Shown: one piece after another, positions 7,444-16,552 of the stretch
Layout: each line of letters opens with the position of its first letter
Numbering within the stretch: position 1 is the stretch's first letter
Source: JBCCFK01 sp965262315
GTDB lineage: Bacteria > Actinomycetota > Acidimicrobiia > Acidimicrobiales > UBA8592
Direction of reading: 5' to 3'
Assembly: GCA_965262315.1 (NCBI GenBank)
Contig: CBDHFJ010000117.1
Coordinates: 1 to 21,097, forward strand
DNA length: 21,097 nt
Position numbers and translations under genes: made by a program
The notes under the pieces: model-generated
Seen by the model: the letters and a program-made list of their open reading frames with translations, nothing else
Database searches by the model: none
Told to the model about the DNA's origin: nothing

Positions 7444-8052
7444 TCAGCCTTGGATCCGGGCGATCTTGTGCAAGATCGTTCGCCGGTCGCGTGTGGCTGA
7501 CTCGTAGACACGCACCGCCTCGAGTTGGTCGGCGTCGAGGCCATCCAGACGACGCACCACTTGGGAGGCCGCGAGCAGGTCGTAGTCCGGGATCGCGAGA
7601 TGCTCGGACGACGGCGTCGTCTCGGACGCGTCGGCGGCGTTCGCAGGGGTGTGCTCGCCCGCGGCGGTCTCGCCCTCGGCTCCCGCGGCCATCGATGGTG
7701 TGTCATCGCCCGAGACGTCGCCCGAGGCGTCGGCATCGGCATCGGCGACGGTGTCCGTGGCTGACCCACTGCCCGGCCGCGGAGGGGCCGGTGCTTCCGC
7801 CTGGTCAGCGGCGATCCGGGACGCAAGCGCCCCGTCGAGGCGACGAAGGCCGGCCTTGACGGCGAACTCCCCGATCTGGCGCGCTGCTGCGGCGTGCTGG
7901 CGGCCGCGGCGGGCCAGTTCCGGCGCAAGCTCTTGGCCGTCGAGGGTCAACCCGATGGGCGCGTAGACCAGGGCGTCGAGCACCACGTCGCTCAGTCGCC
8001 GCGGATCGGTGGTGGGCGCCGACCGATGCTCTGGGTCAGATGGGTTCGCCAC
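7444..8052 (-). CDS. Hypothetical protein with conserved C-terminal helical module
   Basis: No named function recognised. 202 residues from GTG 8052, which overlaps the end of the upstream zinc-ribbon gene by 17 nt and has GGGGGAG about 10 nt ahead. Residues 18-75 form an amphipathic helical segment (LSDVVLDALVYAPIGLTLDG, then ARRGRQHAAAARQIGEFAVK). Residues 85-150 are a low-complexity Ala/Asp/Thr/Ser linker. Residues 151-202 (IPDYDLLAASQVVRRLDGLD...RRTILHKI) resemble a short helical module I have seen at the ends of several actinobacterial proteins (pattern YDxLxAxxVxxRLxGLxxxxLxxVRxYE). The frame is open further upstream but only as a shadow of the neighbouring gene. The function may relate to membrane or granule association, but that is a guess. 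Confidence 0.75.
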   Translation of the reverse strand: MANPSDPEHRSAPTTDPRRLSDVVLDALVYAPIGLTLDGQELAPELARRGRQHAAAARQIGEFAVKAGLRRLDGALASRIAADQAEAPAPPRPGSGSATDTVADADADASGDVSGDDTPSMAAGAEGETAAGEHTPANAADASETTPSSEHLAIPDYDLLAASQVVRRLDGLDADQLEAVRVYESATRDRRTILHKIARIQG

Positions 8053-8539
8053 AGCTGGGGCACTCCCCCGTGGCGGCGACGGCCGCAGCGGGCACGAGCA
8101 GGAAGCAGACGGGACAGTGGATCTCGCCTTCTTGGCGGCCGGTGATCCCTTCGGGATCCTCGGACTTCGCCGCTGGTGCCGCGGACTCCTCGTCTTCGTC
8201 CTCGTCTTCGTCCTCGTCGTCACCTGCAGTCAGGCGATCCTTGAGAATGGTGTCGAGGTCGGCTTCGACGTCGTCGGGGTCGGGTTCGTCCTCGTCGTCC
8301 TCGTCTTCGCCCTTGGCCCGCTTGCGCGCCGGGGACTCGCCGTCTTCGTCGTCGTCTTCGTCCTCGTCCTCGTCGGCAGCCTCGCCGAGGTCGGCGTCCT
8401 CGATGCCGTCGAGGTCGTCCTCGAGATCGAGGTCGTCGTCTCCGTCGAGTGCTTCCTCGTCGAGGTCGTCGTCGAGGTCTTCGTCGAGGTCACCCGGCTC
8501 GTCCTCGAGCTCGTCTTCGGTGCTGTCGTCGTCGGCCAT
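8036..8539 (-). CDS. Highly acidic protein with C-terminal zinc ribbon (DUF4193-like)
   Basis: 167 residues from ATG 8539, with AGGA about 8 nt upstream. Residues 1-120 are dominated by Asp/Glu runs, broken by a basic patch ARKRAKG (71-77) and a hydrophobic stretch VEADLDTILKDRLTAG (91-106). The C-terminus holds two Cys pairs, C142-x2-C145 and C160-x2-C163 (CPVC...CPSC), a probable zinc ribbon. The pairing of an acidic region, an LDTILKDRL-type helix and an E-[FI]-x-C-x-x-C-F-L segment resembles actinobacterial DUF4193 proteins; this is my recollection of the family, not a search. No enzymatic role is known. It leads the four-gene operon to the Nudix gene. A longer upstream reading (to 8743) lacks coding character. 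Confidence 0.8.
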   Translation of the reverse strand: MADDDSTEDELEDEPGDLDEDLDDDLDEEALDGDDDLDLEDDLDGIEDADLGEAADEDEDEDDDEDGESPARKRAKGEDEDDEDEPDPDDVEADLDTILKDRLTAGDDEDEDEDEDEESAAPAAKSEDPEGITGRQEGEIHCPVCFLLVPAAAVAATGECPSCGEPI

Positions 8540-8565
8540 GGTGTCGTTCCTGGTCTGAGCTGGAT

Positions 8566-8585
8566 GCCGCTGGGGCCTCAGCGGC
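8566..8585. repeat. Perfect 7-bp inverted repeat in the 5' region of the zinc-ribbon gene
   Basis: GCCGCTG and CAGCGGC flank a 6-nt loop, about 27 bp before the ATG at 8539 and just downstream of the putative -10. It could be a leader hairpin or an operator; no T-tract follows on either strand. The rest of 8540-8802 shows nothing I can name. Confidence 0.45.
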
Positions 8586-8587
8586 GG

Positions 8588-8593
8588 ACTATA
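8588..8593 (-). promoter_or_regulatory. Putative -10 box for the zinc-ribbon operon
   Basis: TATAGT on the minus strand is the only AT-rich hexamer in the 263-bp gap and would give a leader of roughly 42 nt to the ATG at 8539. No clear -35. Confidence 0.35.
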
Positions 8594-8802
8594 CGCCCTT
8601 GTTCGACGGATGGGGCGATCATTGGCGTGCCAAGCGCCACGCCGAGGATCGTCGGACTGTAGCGAACCGTGGCAGCGACGCCTCGGCACCACGGTGGAGC
8701 GACCGACATCCGCATTGTCGTGTGCCCAACACCGCGCTCGCACGTGGGATTCCCGACCGAGGACCGGTTCCGGCCGCGACGGTGCGCCCGGCCTCCGTGG
8801 CC

Positions 8803-9912
8803 TCAGTCGAACCGGCTGCGAAGGGCGAGAATCCCGTCGACGTAGAACTGCGACGAGGTGTAGATCCCGTGCCGCCGAGTGGCGGTCAAGCCCTGGTAGT
8901 AGGAGGCGATCGCGAGGCGGACGTCGTCGGTCTCGTCGAGCAGGTACCGCAGATAGCGGATGGAGAGCCGGATGTTCTCCTCCGGGATGCCCGGGTCGAG
9001 CTCTTCACCGAGGAGGACGTCGCTGACGAAGTCCGCGGTGATCGGCAGCACTTGGCCGATGCCGAGGGCGCCGGCGCTCGACACCACTTCGTTGTTCCAG
9101 CCGGACTCGAACCAGGCGAGCGCCTTGACGAGGTCGGCGGGCACGCCGTAGTGCGCGGCCCAACGATCGAAGACCGGCAGGAGGCTCAGGCGGTCGGGGT
9201 CGGTCAGCAGGTCCTGGGGCAGGTCGGCGAGATCGGCGGGGTCGATCTCCGCCAGCGTGGCGGAGATCACGATGCGCTGGCCGGGGACGATGACCGACGA
9301 ACGCGTGAGCCCGTTGCCCGCGAGCAGCGCGTCCAGCTCGACGCCGTACCGCTGGGCGATGCCGGACAGCGTGTCACCCGGCTCGACCTCGTGGACCACG
9401 ACGTCGTCCGGGGCCGGCCCGGCCTCCTCGGCGTCGAGCTCGGTGAGCCCGGTTTGGTCGTCGGCCGGGGGCGGCGAGCTCTGCGCGCCGTCGCCGGGCA
9501 GGTCCAGGACCTGGCCGATGGTGATGAGCGCGGGGTTGTCGATGGCGTTCAGCGCCGCCAGGGCATCGACGGTCAGCTGGTGGAGGCGGGCGATCGCCCA
9601 CATCGTGTCCCCGGCTTCGACGGTGTGGGTGGCCGCCGTCTCGGCGGGTTCCGGCGCGTCGGATCCCGGGAGATCGATGACCTGGCCGATGTAGATGAGG
9701 TCGGGGTCGGTCAGGTCGTTCAGCTCGATGAGCGTGTCGACGGGCACGGCATGCTCATCGGCGATCGTCGACAGCACGTCGCCGGGAGCGACGGTGTGCT
9801 CGGCCGCGATGCCGGGCAGCACGGTGGACCCGGCGGCGGCGACGACGGTGGTGAGGGCGCCGACTGCCAGCCGGCGTCGAAGGGGTACTCGCGTGGTTAC
9901 AGGGTCGGTCAT
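8803..9912 (-). CDS. Secreted lytic transglycosylase with three LysM domains
   Basis: Predicted peptidoglycan-cleaving enzyme acting in the cell wall, 369 residues. A signal peptide is evident (LRRRLAVGALTTVVAAAG, cleavage likely after IAA near residue 37). Three LysM domains follow at about 38-82 (HTVAPGDVLSTIA), 96-138 (HTVEAGDTMWAIA) and 173-216 (HEVEPGDTLSGIA), separated by acidic Pro/Ala linkers. The C-terminal SLT-type domain (about 247-365) has the catalytic glutamate E269 in ALAWFESGWNN, the SSAGALGIGQVLP motif and the SIRYLRYLL/AIASYYQG motifs of soluble lytic transglycosylases. The ATG at 9912 was chosen because it sits just before the n-region; ATG 9939 and GTG 9942 are in frame upstream and possible. 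Monocistronic, with short gaps on both sides. Confidence 0.92.
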   Translation of the reverse strand: MTDPVTTRVPLRRRLAVGALTTVVAAAGSTVLPGIAAEHTVAPGDVLSTIADEHAVPVDTLIELNDLTDPDLIYIGQVIDLPGSDAPEPAETAATHTVEAGDTMWAIARLHQLTVDALAALNAIDNPALITIGQVLDLPGDGAQSSPPPADDQTGLTELDAEEAGPAPDDVVVHEVEPGDTLSGIAQRYGVELDALLAGNGLTRSSVIVPGQRIVISATLAEIDPADLADLPQDLLTDPDRLSLLPVFDRWAAHYGVPADLVKALAWFESGWNNEVVSSAGALGIGQVLPITADFVSDVLLGEELDPGIPEENIRLSIRYLRYLLDETDDVRLAIASYYQGLTATRRHGIYTSSQFYVDGILALRSRFD

Positions 9913-10037
9913 GTTCCAGTGCCCGCCCGCGAGCGGCATCACTCTACAGGAGCCCCAGCAGCCACAACAAGGACCATCAGCAACACGCGCATCAGGGGCA
10001 CGACCGGGCTGCCCACGACGAATGTGAACGGGTCCGG

Positions 10038-11648
<1,611 letters not shown>

Positions 11649-11761
11649 GAGGGGCGAGCGTAGGCCGTGGGGCCCCGCGGATCGGGGACGGTCGTGGTGG
11701 GGCCGCCGGCTCGCTGGAACATCCGCACCAGGCTATCGGGCCGGCCGGTGCCGAGGGGGCC

Positions 11762-12358
11762 TCAGACCACGACCGAGATCGCGTCGGGCACGACCTGCAC
11801 GACCAGCTCCGTCCCGCGGCCTCGTCGGACACCGTCCATCCAGATCCTCCGAGGGGCCTCGAAGGTGTGGACGAACCGTTCGGTGCGTCGCACCGAGAGG
11901 GCAGGGTGCGGGACGTGGGTGCCGGACCGGACCCGTTGGCGGGCTTGGAGCAACACCCGGAAGGCCAGGGCGCCGACGATGGTGTCGACCCGTCCGTCGC
12001 CGGGATGCGCTCGCGGCGCCATGTCCCGCTCGCCCCACCACTCGGCGTTCATGATCGCGGCTGCCTCGCCACGCCAGAACCGGCGTCGGGCGACGACGTG
12101 GGCGGCGATCAGCCCCAGGTCCTGGCCATCGAGGGTGACCCTGGCCAGATCGACCGGAACCACCCACGCCGTGGTGCCGAGGCGCGTGCTCACCTCGCCC
12201 CGCCCGCCGAGCGTGCGCCACAGGTCGCCGCCGTTCAGCCCGACGACGAGCTCGCCGGCCGCGTGTGCCCGTACGAGGTCGCGGTCGGTGTCGACGACCG
12301 GTGTGGCGAGGGGCACGTGTTGTTCACGCCCCCACAGCTCGCCCTTCTCGATCGTCAT
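11762..12358 (-). CDS. Small protein resembling the C-terminal domain of diacylglycerol kinases
   Basis: 198 residues from ATG 12358. The last third (LSVRRTERFVHTFEAP, then RIWMDGVRRGRGTELVVQVVPDAISVVV) looks like the closing beta-rich segment of the DAGK/YegS/sphingosine kinase family, where a D-G-x-x-x-x-x-x-x-x-V-x-V-x-P-x-A-x-x-V-x-V pattern is usual. The N-terminal catalytic half with the GGDGT nucleotide-binding loop is absent, so it is unlikely to be a kinase by itself; this family link is inference. The middle (IMNAEWWGERDMAPRAHPGDGRVD) is also typical of the DAGK C-terminal domain (N-x-x-x-x-G--x-APxAxPxDGxxD). It lies downstream of helY and originally overlapped its stop by ATGA. 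The first 37 codons have been tandemly duplicated upstream (12359-12677). Confidence 0.7.
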   Translation of the reverse strand: MTIEKGELWGREQHVPLATPVVDTDRDLVRAHAAGELVVGLNGGDLWRTLGGRGEVSTRLGTTAWVVPVDLARVTLDGQDLGLIAAHVVARRRFWRGEAAAIMNAEWWGERDMAPRAHPGDGRVDTIVGALAFRVLLQARQRVRSGTHVPHPALSVRRTERFVHTFEAPRRIWMDGVRRGRGTELVVQVVPDAISVVV

Positions 12359-12534
12359 GGTGCGGTCACCGTGTCGCCGTTGGTGTCGTCGTCGAGCTCG
12401 CCGGCCGCGTGTGCCCGTACGAGGTCGCGGTCGGTGTCGACGACCGGTGTGGCGAGGGGCACGTGTTGTTCACGCCCCCACAGCTCGCCCCGCCCGCCGA
12501 GCGTGCGCCACAGCTCGCCCTTCTCGACCGTCAT
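12355..12534 (-). pseudogene. Duplicated 5' fragment of the DAGK-like gene, 59-codon mini-ORF
   Basis: Begins at ATG 12534 (MTVEKGELWRTLGGRGELWG...), runs through the 37-codon gene head with ten inserted residues (WRTLGGRGEL, copied from residues 45-54 of the intact gene), then reads into the helY-tail sequence and stops at TGA 12357-12355, overlapping the intact gene's ATG as ATGA. Most likely a duplication by-product rather than a functional gene, though it is open and could be translated. Confidence 0.6.
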
Positions 12535-12677
12535 GGTGCGGTCACCGTGTCGCCGTTGGTGTCGTCGTCGAGCTCGCCGGCCGCGTGTGCCCGTACGAGG
12601 TCGCGGTCGGTGTCGACGACCGGTGTGGCGAGGGGCACGTGTTGTTCACGCCCCCACTCGCCCTTCTCGATCGTCAT
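12531..12677 (-). pseudogene. Duplicated 5' fragment of the DAGK-like gene, 48-codon mini-ORF
   Basis: Starts at ATG 12677 (MTIEKGEWGREQHV...), 7 nt after the present helY stop, lacks the Leu8 codon, and ends ...GELDDDTNGDTVTAP with TGA 12533-12531 overlapping the next mini-ORF's ATG. Its last 12 codons are the ancestral helY C-terminus. Probably a duplication remnant. Confidence 0.6.
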
Positions 12678-12735
12678 GGTGCGGTCACCGTGTCGCCGTT
12701 GGTGTCGGTGCGGTCACCGTGTCGCCGTTGGTGTC
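12678..12735 (-). repeat. 29-bp direct duplication at the helY 3' end
   Basis: Two exact adjacent copies (12707-12735 and 12678-12706). The second copy shifts the frame, so helY ends ...TAPTPTATR instead of ...TAP with an ATGA overlap. The unduplicated ending survives in both mini-ORFs. Confidence 0.95.
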
Positions 12736-15288
12736 GTCGTCGTGATCGTCGATCCCGGTGGAGGCGACGACGACACCCCGATGCAGCGCGTCCGCGGCCT
12801 GGTGGGCCGTGCGCCGGGTGTCGGCGACGGGCGCGACCGACCCGATCTGGCGCAGCAGGTCGACGAGTTGGCGCACCTGGCGCACGAAGTCGCCGCCGGT
12901 GATCTCGTCGTCGTCGTCGAGGACGTCTCCGAGGGCCTCGCCCGAGGCCCAGGCGGCCGCGGAGGCGACGAAGCCGGTGTCGAGCTCACGGGTCAGGCGC
13001 ACTCCCGCCTGACCTTCGAGGTCCCGGAGGTCGGCGACCAGGTCCTCCAGCGCCCGAAATCGCTGTCGGAGCGACGCCGACCGGATGCGCGGGCTCGGCG
13101 CCGGGTTCTGGCCGCGATGCTCGTACGTGAAGCAGCTGGCCAGGGCCGCGAGCTCCTCGGGTCGGACGTCGTCGAAGAGGCCCTGGCGGATCGCTTCGGC
13201 GACGGCGAGGTCACTCTCGTGGAAGATGCCCTGGAGGATCTCGCCCTGCGGGTTGACCTGCCAGTCCGCGATGTAGCCGCGCATCTGGAGGACGCCGACG
13301 ATGTCGTCGAACTGCCGCGCCAGTCTGCTGGTTCGACCTTCCATGCGCTGTTCGAGCCGCCGGAGCTGGCGGCGCTTGTCGTGCAGGCGTTGGTGCGGGT
13401 CGTCGCGTCGCCCGGACCGTCGCTCGGCCCGATTGGTCGGTTCCGAGCCGCCGCTGCGCTCCCGCTTCCGGAGCCGTGCCCGTTGGAGCTTGCGGACGAC
13501 CTCGTGCTGGAAACCCCCGTTGTTGGGCTGGTAGGGCTCGGGCAGCACCACCGACCCGAGGACGTCAGGCGGCGCCTCGAAGTCGTCGAGGCCGAGCGTG
13601 AGCCGCTGATGGTTCCGGGCGACGAGTCGGATCTTGACCGAACCGCCCTTGCGGTACCCGACCGAGAGCACGGCGGCCGGCTCCGGTCGGCCATTGGGCA
13701 GGGCGATGACCTGACCGGGGCGCAGCGATGCCAGTGCCTTCTCGACGGCGGGCTTGGCTTCGGCCACCTCGGTGTCTGTCGGCGGCGCCGGGATCTCGTC
13801 GGGGTCGCCCCCCTCGGCGCGGATGCGCTCCTCGGCGTCGTGCAGCTCGCCGAGGATGCGGCGACGGCGTTTGCTCATGGCGGTGAGGTCGCGGTCGGCC
13901 TGGAACTGCCCGTAGGACTGGTCGAGCAGGTGGTGCGCGCCCTCGCGGTCGTGGAGCCGGACGAGGTTGATCGCCATGTTGTAGGTGGGCCGGAAGACCG
14001 AGCGGAGCGAGAACGCTTTGCTGCCTGCCAGATCGGCCACCTGTTCGAACCGCACGTACGGCGACCACAGGACCACCGCGTACCCGGCGTCGTCGATGCC
14101 GCGTCGTCCCGCCCGCCCGGTGAGCTGGGTGTACTCGAGCGGGGTCAGGAACTCATGGGTGTCGCCGTTGAACTTGGTGAGGCGTTCGATCACGACGGCT
14201 CGGGCCGGCATGTTGATGCCGAGGGCCAGGGTCTCGGTGGCGAACACGATCTTGACCAACCCGGCGACGAAGCAGGCTTCGACCGTCTCCTTGAAGGCAG
14301 GAACCATGCCGGCGTGGTGGGCGGCGACTCCCCTCTCGAGGCCCCGGACGAAGCGGTCGAAGCGCAACACGTCGCGCTCGGCCGGGGTCAGATGGCGAGC
14401 ATGGTGCTCGGCGATCGCCCGGATCTTGTCCTGCTCGCTCGGCTCGGTCAGCACCACGCCGTCGTCGACCAGCTGTTTGGCCGCGTCGTCACACCCGGCA
14501 CGGCTGAACACGAACACGATGGCGGGCAGCATGTCGTGGTCCTCGAGCTGTTCGAGGACCTCGATGCGCCGCGGGGTGGTCCAACGGCGCCGAGGCCTGC
14601 CCCTGCCCTGTCGGGGCCCGCCTCGCTCGTCGGTGAACCGGTGTCCCTCCGGGTTCGCTCCACCGCGGACCAGCGTGGGGATCATGTGGGTTCGGCGGGC
14701 TTCGCGGTCCCCCGCGAGGTAGAGGTTGGTCAGCGCGACGGGGCGCTCGTGATGCACCACCAGGGCCGTCGTGCCGCGGACGGTGTCGATCCACTCGGTG
14801 AGCTCGTCGGCATTCGACACGGTGGCCGACAGGCACACGAACCGCGCCTGGTTCGGCGCGTGGATGATCACTTCCTCCCAGACCGGGCCGCGGTACGGGT
14901 CCTGGATGTAGTGGACCTCGTCGAGCACGATCGTGGCCAGGTCCGTCAGCGTCGGCGACCCGGCGTAGATCATGTTGCGGAGGACCTCGGTGGTCATCAC
15001 CACGACGGGTGCCTCACCGTTGACTGCGGTGTCCCCGGTCAGGATGCCGACGTTCTCGGCTCCGTAGCGCCTCCCGAAGTCGTGATACTTCTGGTTCGAG
15101 AGCGCCTTGATCGGTGTGGTGTAGAACGCCTTGCGTCCCTCGGCCACCGCCAGGTCGATGGCGTGCTCGGCCACCAGCGTCTTGCCCGAACCGGTGGGTG
15201 CCGCGACCACGACCGAAGCCCCGGCGTCGAGGTGCGCGATGGCCTCGAGCTGGAACGGGTCGAGTGTGAACCCCCGGCCGCCGTCCAC
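12685..15288 (-). CDS. helY: SKI2-family DEVH-box helicase HelY
   Basis: ATP-dependent superfamily 2 helicase, 867 residues, expected to act on RNA in the cytosol. Motifs: DPFQLEAI Q-like motif (10-17), Walker A APTGSGKT (30-37), DEVH box (123-126), SAT (154-156), a RecA2 region with FVFSRAGC (258-266), ATETLALGINMPA (349-361) and motif VI QLTGRAGRRG (388-397). The C-terminal part has a predicted charged coiled region (HDKRRQLRRLEQRMEGRTSR) and a DSHCT-like helical end. The GTG at 15288 was taken, 5 nt after the tatC stop; the frame is open upstream inside tatC but reads as nonsense there. Order tat genes then helY is as in mycobacteria (Rv2094c-Rv2092c). The last six residues (PTATR plus shift) come from a 29-bp duplication. 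Function in actinobacteria is poorly defined. Confidence 0.93.
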   Translation of the reverse strand: MDGGRGFTLDPFQLEAIAHLDAGASVVVAAPTGSGKTLVAEHAIDLAVAEGRKAFYTTPIKALSNQKYHDFGRRYGAENVGILTGDTAVNGEAPVVVMTTEVLRNMIYAGSPTLTDLATIVLDEVHYIQDPYRGPVWEEVIIHAPNQARFVCLSATVSNADELTEWIDTVRGTTALVVHHERPVALTNLYLAGDREARRTHMIPTLVRGGANPEGHRFTDERGGPRQGRGRPRRRWTTPRRIEVLEQLEDHDMLPAIVFVFSRAGCDDAAKQLVDDGVVLTEPSEQDKIRAIAEHHARHLTPAERDVLRFDRFVRGLERGVAAHHAGMVPAFKETVEACFVAGLVKIVFATETLALGINMPARAVVIERLTKFNGDTHEFLTPLEYTQLTGRAGRRGIDDAGYAVVLWSPYVRFEQVADLAGSKAFSLRSVFRPTYNMAINLVRLHDREGAHHLLDQSYGQFQADRDLTAMSKRRRRILGELHDAEERIRAEGGDPDEIPAPPTDTEVAEAKPAVEKALASLRPGQVIALPNGRPEPAAVLSVGYRKGGSVKIRLVARNHQRLTLGLDDFEAPPDVLGSVVLPEPYQPNNGGFQHEVVRKLQRARLRKRERSGGSEPTNRAERRSGRRDDPHQRLHDKRRQLRRLEQRMEGRTSRLARQFDDIVGVLQMRGYIADWQVNPQGEILQGIFHESDLAVAEAIRQGLFDDVRPEELAALASCFTYEHRGQNPAPSPRIRSASLRQRFRALEDLVADLRDLEGQAGVRLTRELDTGFVASAAAWASGEALGDVLDDDDEITGGDFVRQVRQLVDLLRQIGSVAPVADTRRTAHQAADALHRGVVVASTGIDDHDDDTNGDTVTAPTPTATR

Positions 15289-15293
15289 GCCGA

Positions 15294-16088
15294 CTACGCG
15301 TTCGCCTTCGATCGGCGCCGGTTCCGAAGCTTGCCGAAGACGATCGCGCCCTCGTAGAAGAGGTACATGGGTCCGGCGAGGGCCAGCAGGCTGATCGGGT
15401 CTCCCGACGGGGTGATGACCGCGACCAGGATCACGATGCCCACGAGGGCCAGCCGGCGTTGTCGGGCCAGGGCGTCGGGCGTCACCACCCCCAGGATCTG
15501 CAGGAAGACGAGGACCAGCGGGAACTCGAAGCCGATGCCGAACGCGAGCATCATCTTGATGATGAACTCGATGTAGGCGCGCGCCCGGAATTCGGTGACC
15601 AGGTCCTCGCCACCGATCTCGGTCAGGAACTCCAGCGCGCGCGGCAGCGTCCAGTAGGCCAGCGAGGCGCCGGCGGCGAACAACACCACACCCAGGCCGA
15701 CGAAGGTCATGCCGTGGCGGCGTTCGTGCGGGTACAGGCCCGGGGCGATGAACCGCCACGCCTGCCACAGCCACACCGGTACGGCGAGCATGATGCCGAT
15801 GTAGCCGGCCACCATCATGCGGGTGGACAGCCCTTCCAGGGGTTCGTCCACACGCAGGGTGGCCTCCCCGTCGGCGCAGGCCTCGCCCAGGGTCTCGCAG
15901 TACGGCTCGAGGATGAAGTCCAGGATCGGGTTGTAGAGGAACCAGCCGATCACCGCGCCGATGGCGATGGCGATGACCGATCGGATGATGCGGGTGCGCA
16001 GCTCGGTGAGGTGCTCGACGAGCGACATGCGCCCCTCGTCGCTCTTCGGCTTCTTCTTGCTCCGGCGAGGCTCCTCGGTGGCGGTCAC
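15294..16088 (-). CDS. tatC: Twin-arginine translocase subunit TatC
   Basis: Core membrane receptor of the Tat pathway, which exports folded proteins with twin-arginine signals. 264 residues with six hydrophobic segments and family motifs: MSLVEHLTELRTRI near the N-terminus (residues 21-34, including the conserved Glu), a conserved WLWQAWRFIAPGLYPHER loop (about 106-123), FGIGFEFPLVLVFLQ (about 182-196) and the ITPSGDPISLL segment (about 224-234). A cysteine- and acid-containing periplasmic loop (CETLGEACADGEA) is longer than in E. coli. GTG start at 16088 overlaps the tatB stop by GTGA, and helY starts 5 nt after its stop, so tatB-tatC-helY form one transcript. Confidence 0.97.
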   Translation of the reverse strand: MTATEEPRRSKKKPKSDEGRMSLVEHLTELRTRIIRSVIAIAIGAVIGWFLYNPILDFILEPYCETLGEACADGEATLRVDEPLEGLSTRMMVAGYIGIMLAVPVWLWQAWRFIAPGLYPHERRHGMTFVGLGVVLFAAGASLAYWTLPRALEFLTEIGGEDLVTEFRARAYIEFIIKMMLAFGIGFEFPLVLVFLQILGVVTPDALARQRRLALVGIVILVAVITPSGDPISLLALAGPMYLFYEGAIVFGKLRNRRRSKANA

Positions 16089-16552
16089 GACGCCTCCCCC
16101 GCCGGCTGGTCCTGCGACGGCTCGTCGTAGATGCCGGCCGCCTCGGCGTCGCTGAGCGCCGCAGGTTCCGGCTCGGGTGCCGGCTCGACGTCGTACATGC
16201 CGGCAGCTTCCGCGGTGGAGATCAGCGGACCGTCGTCGTCCTCGTCGTCCTCGTCATCGTCGACGTAGGGATCGTCGTCCTCGTCGTCCTCGTCGTCGTC
16301 ATCATCGTCATCGGCGTCGGGGTGGGCGCGTTCCTCTGAGCTCGTGACCTTCCGGCCGCGCTCTCGAGCAGCGGCCTCGACCGGGTCGTCCATGGCGGAG
16401 CGGAGTTCGTCCTGGAACCCTGTGCTCAACTTGCGCAGCTCGCGCATCATCCCGCCCACCTGGCGCGCCACTTCGGGCAGCTTCTGTGGGCCGAGCACGA
16501 TCAGGGCGATCAGCAGGATGACGAGGAACTCGCCACCGCCAACGTTGAACAT
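16085..16552 (-). CDS. tatB: Tat translocase subunit TatB-like with long acidic tail
   Basis: Single-pass Tat component, 155 residues. Residues 1-55 are the family core: MFNVGGGEFLVILLIALIVLGPQKLPEVAR, with Glu8 in the membrane segment, the LGP hinge and an amphipathic helix (QVGGMMRELRKLSTGFQDEL). Glu8 and LGP (not FG) favour TatB over TatA, although the mycobacterial gene in this position is called tatA; no separate TatA is in the window. Residues 80-108 are almost pure Asp/Glu, followed by two copies of a short motif, AEAAGMYD (114-121) and AEAAGIYD (136-143). The tail is cytosolic and probably disordered. First gene of tatB-tatC-helY; ATG 16552. Confidence 0.9.
   Translation of the reverse strand: MFNVGGGEFLVILLIALIVLGPQKLPEVARQVGGMMRELRKLSTGFQDELRSAMDDPVEAAARERGRKVTSSEERAHPDADDDDDDDEDDEDDDPYVDDDEDDEDDDGPLISTAEAAGMYDVEPAPEPEPAALSDAEAAGIYDEPSQDQPAGEAS

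Larger units (their letters stand above)
12248..12735 (-). repeat. Tandem array of a ~146-bp unit spanning the helY/DAGK-like gene junction
   Basis: The unit is the last 36 nt of the ancestral helY tail (encoding DDDTNGDTVTAP) plus the first 111 nt of the downstream gene (M...AAGEL), joined by an ATGA overlap. Gene heads start at ATG 12358 (native), 12534 and 12677. Differences: the 12534 copy carries a 30-nt insertion (12484-12513) identical to 12194-12223 and an ATC-to-GTC change at codon 3; the 12677 copy lacks one Leu codon; the outermost helY tail has a 29-bp duplication. Otherwise the copies are identical, indicating a recent event or an assembly fault. Confidence 0.95.

Noticed and set aside
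12248..12735. CRISPR-like array
   Set aside because: Repeats are about 146 bp without unique spacers and are explained by duplication of a gene junction.
12265..15357. 1030-codon open frame on the plus strand
   Set aside because: Antisense shadow of helY; no family motifs, and helY on the minus strand has every helicase motif in order.
15289..15774. Upstream extension of the helY frame inside tatC
   Set aside because: Reads as low-complexity Arg/Gly/Pro; tatC is unambiguous there.
16321..16552. Calling the tat gene tatA
   Set aside because: Glu8 and the LGP hinge with no FG motif fit TatB better; position alone would suggest tatA, so some doubt remains.
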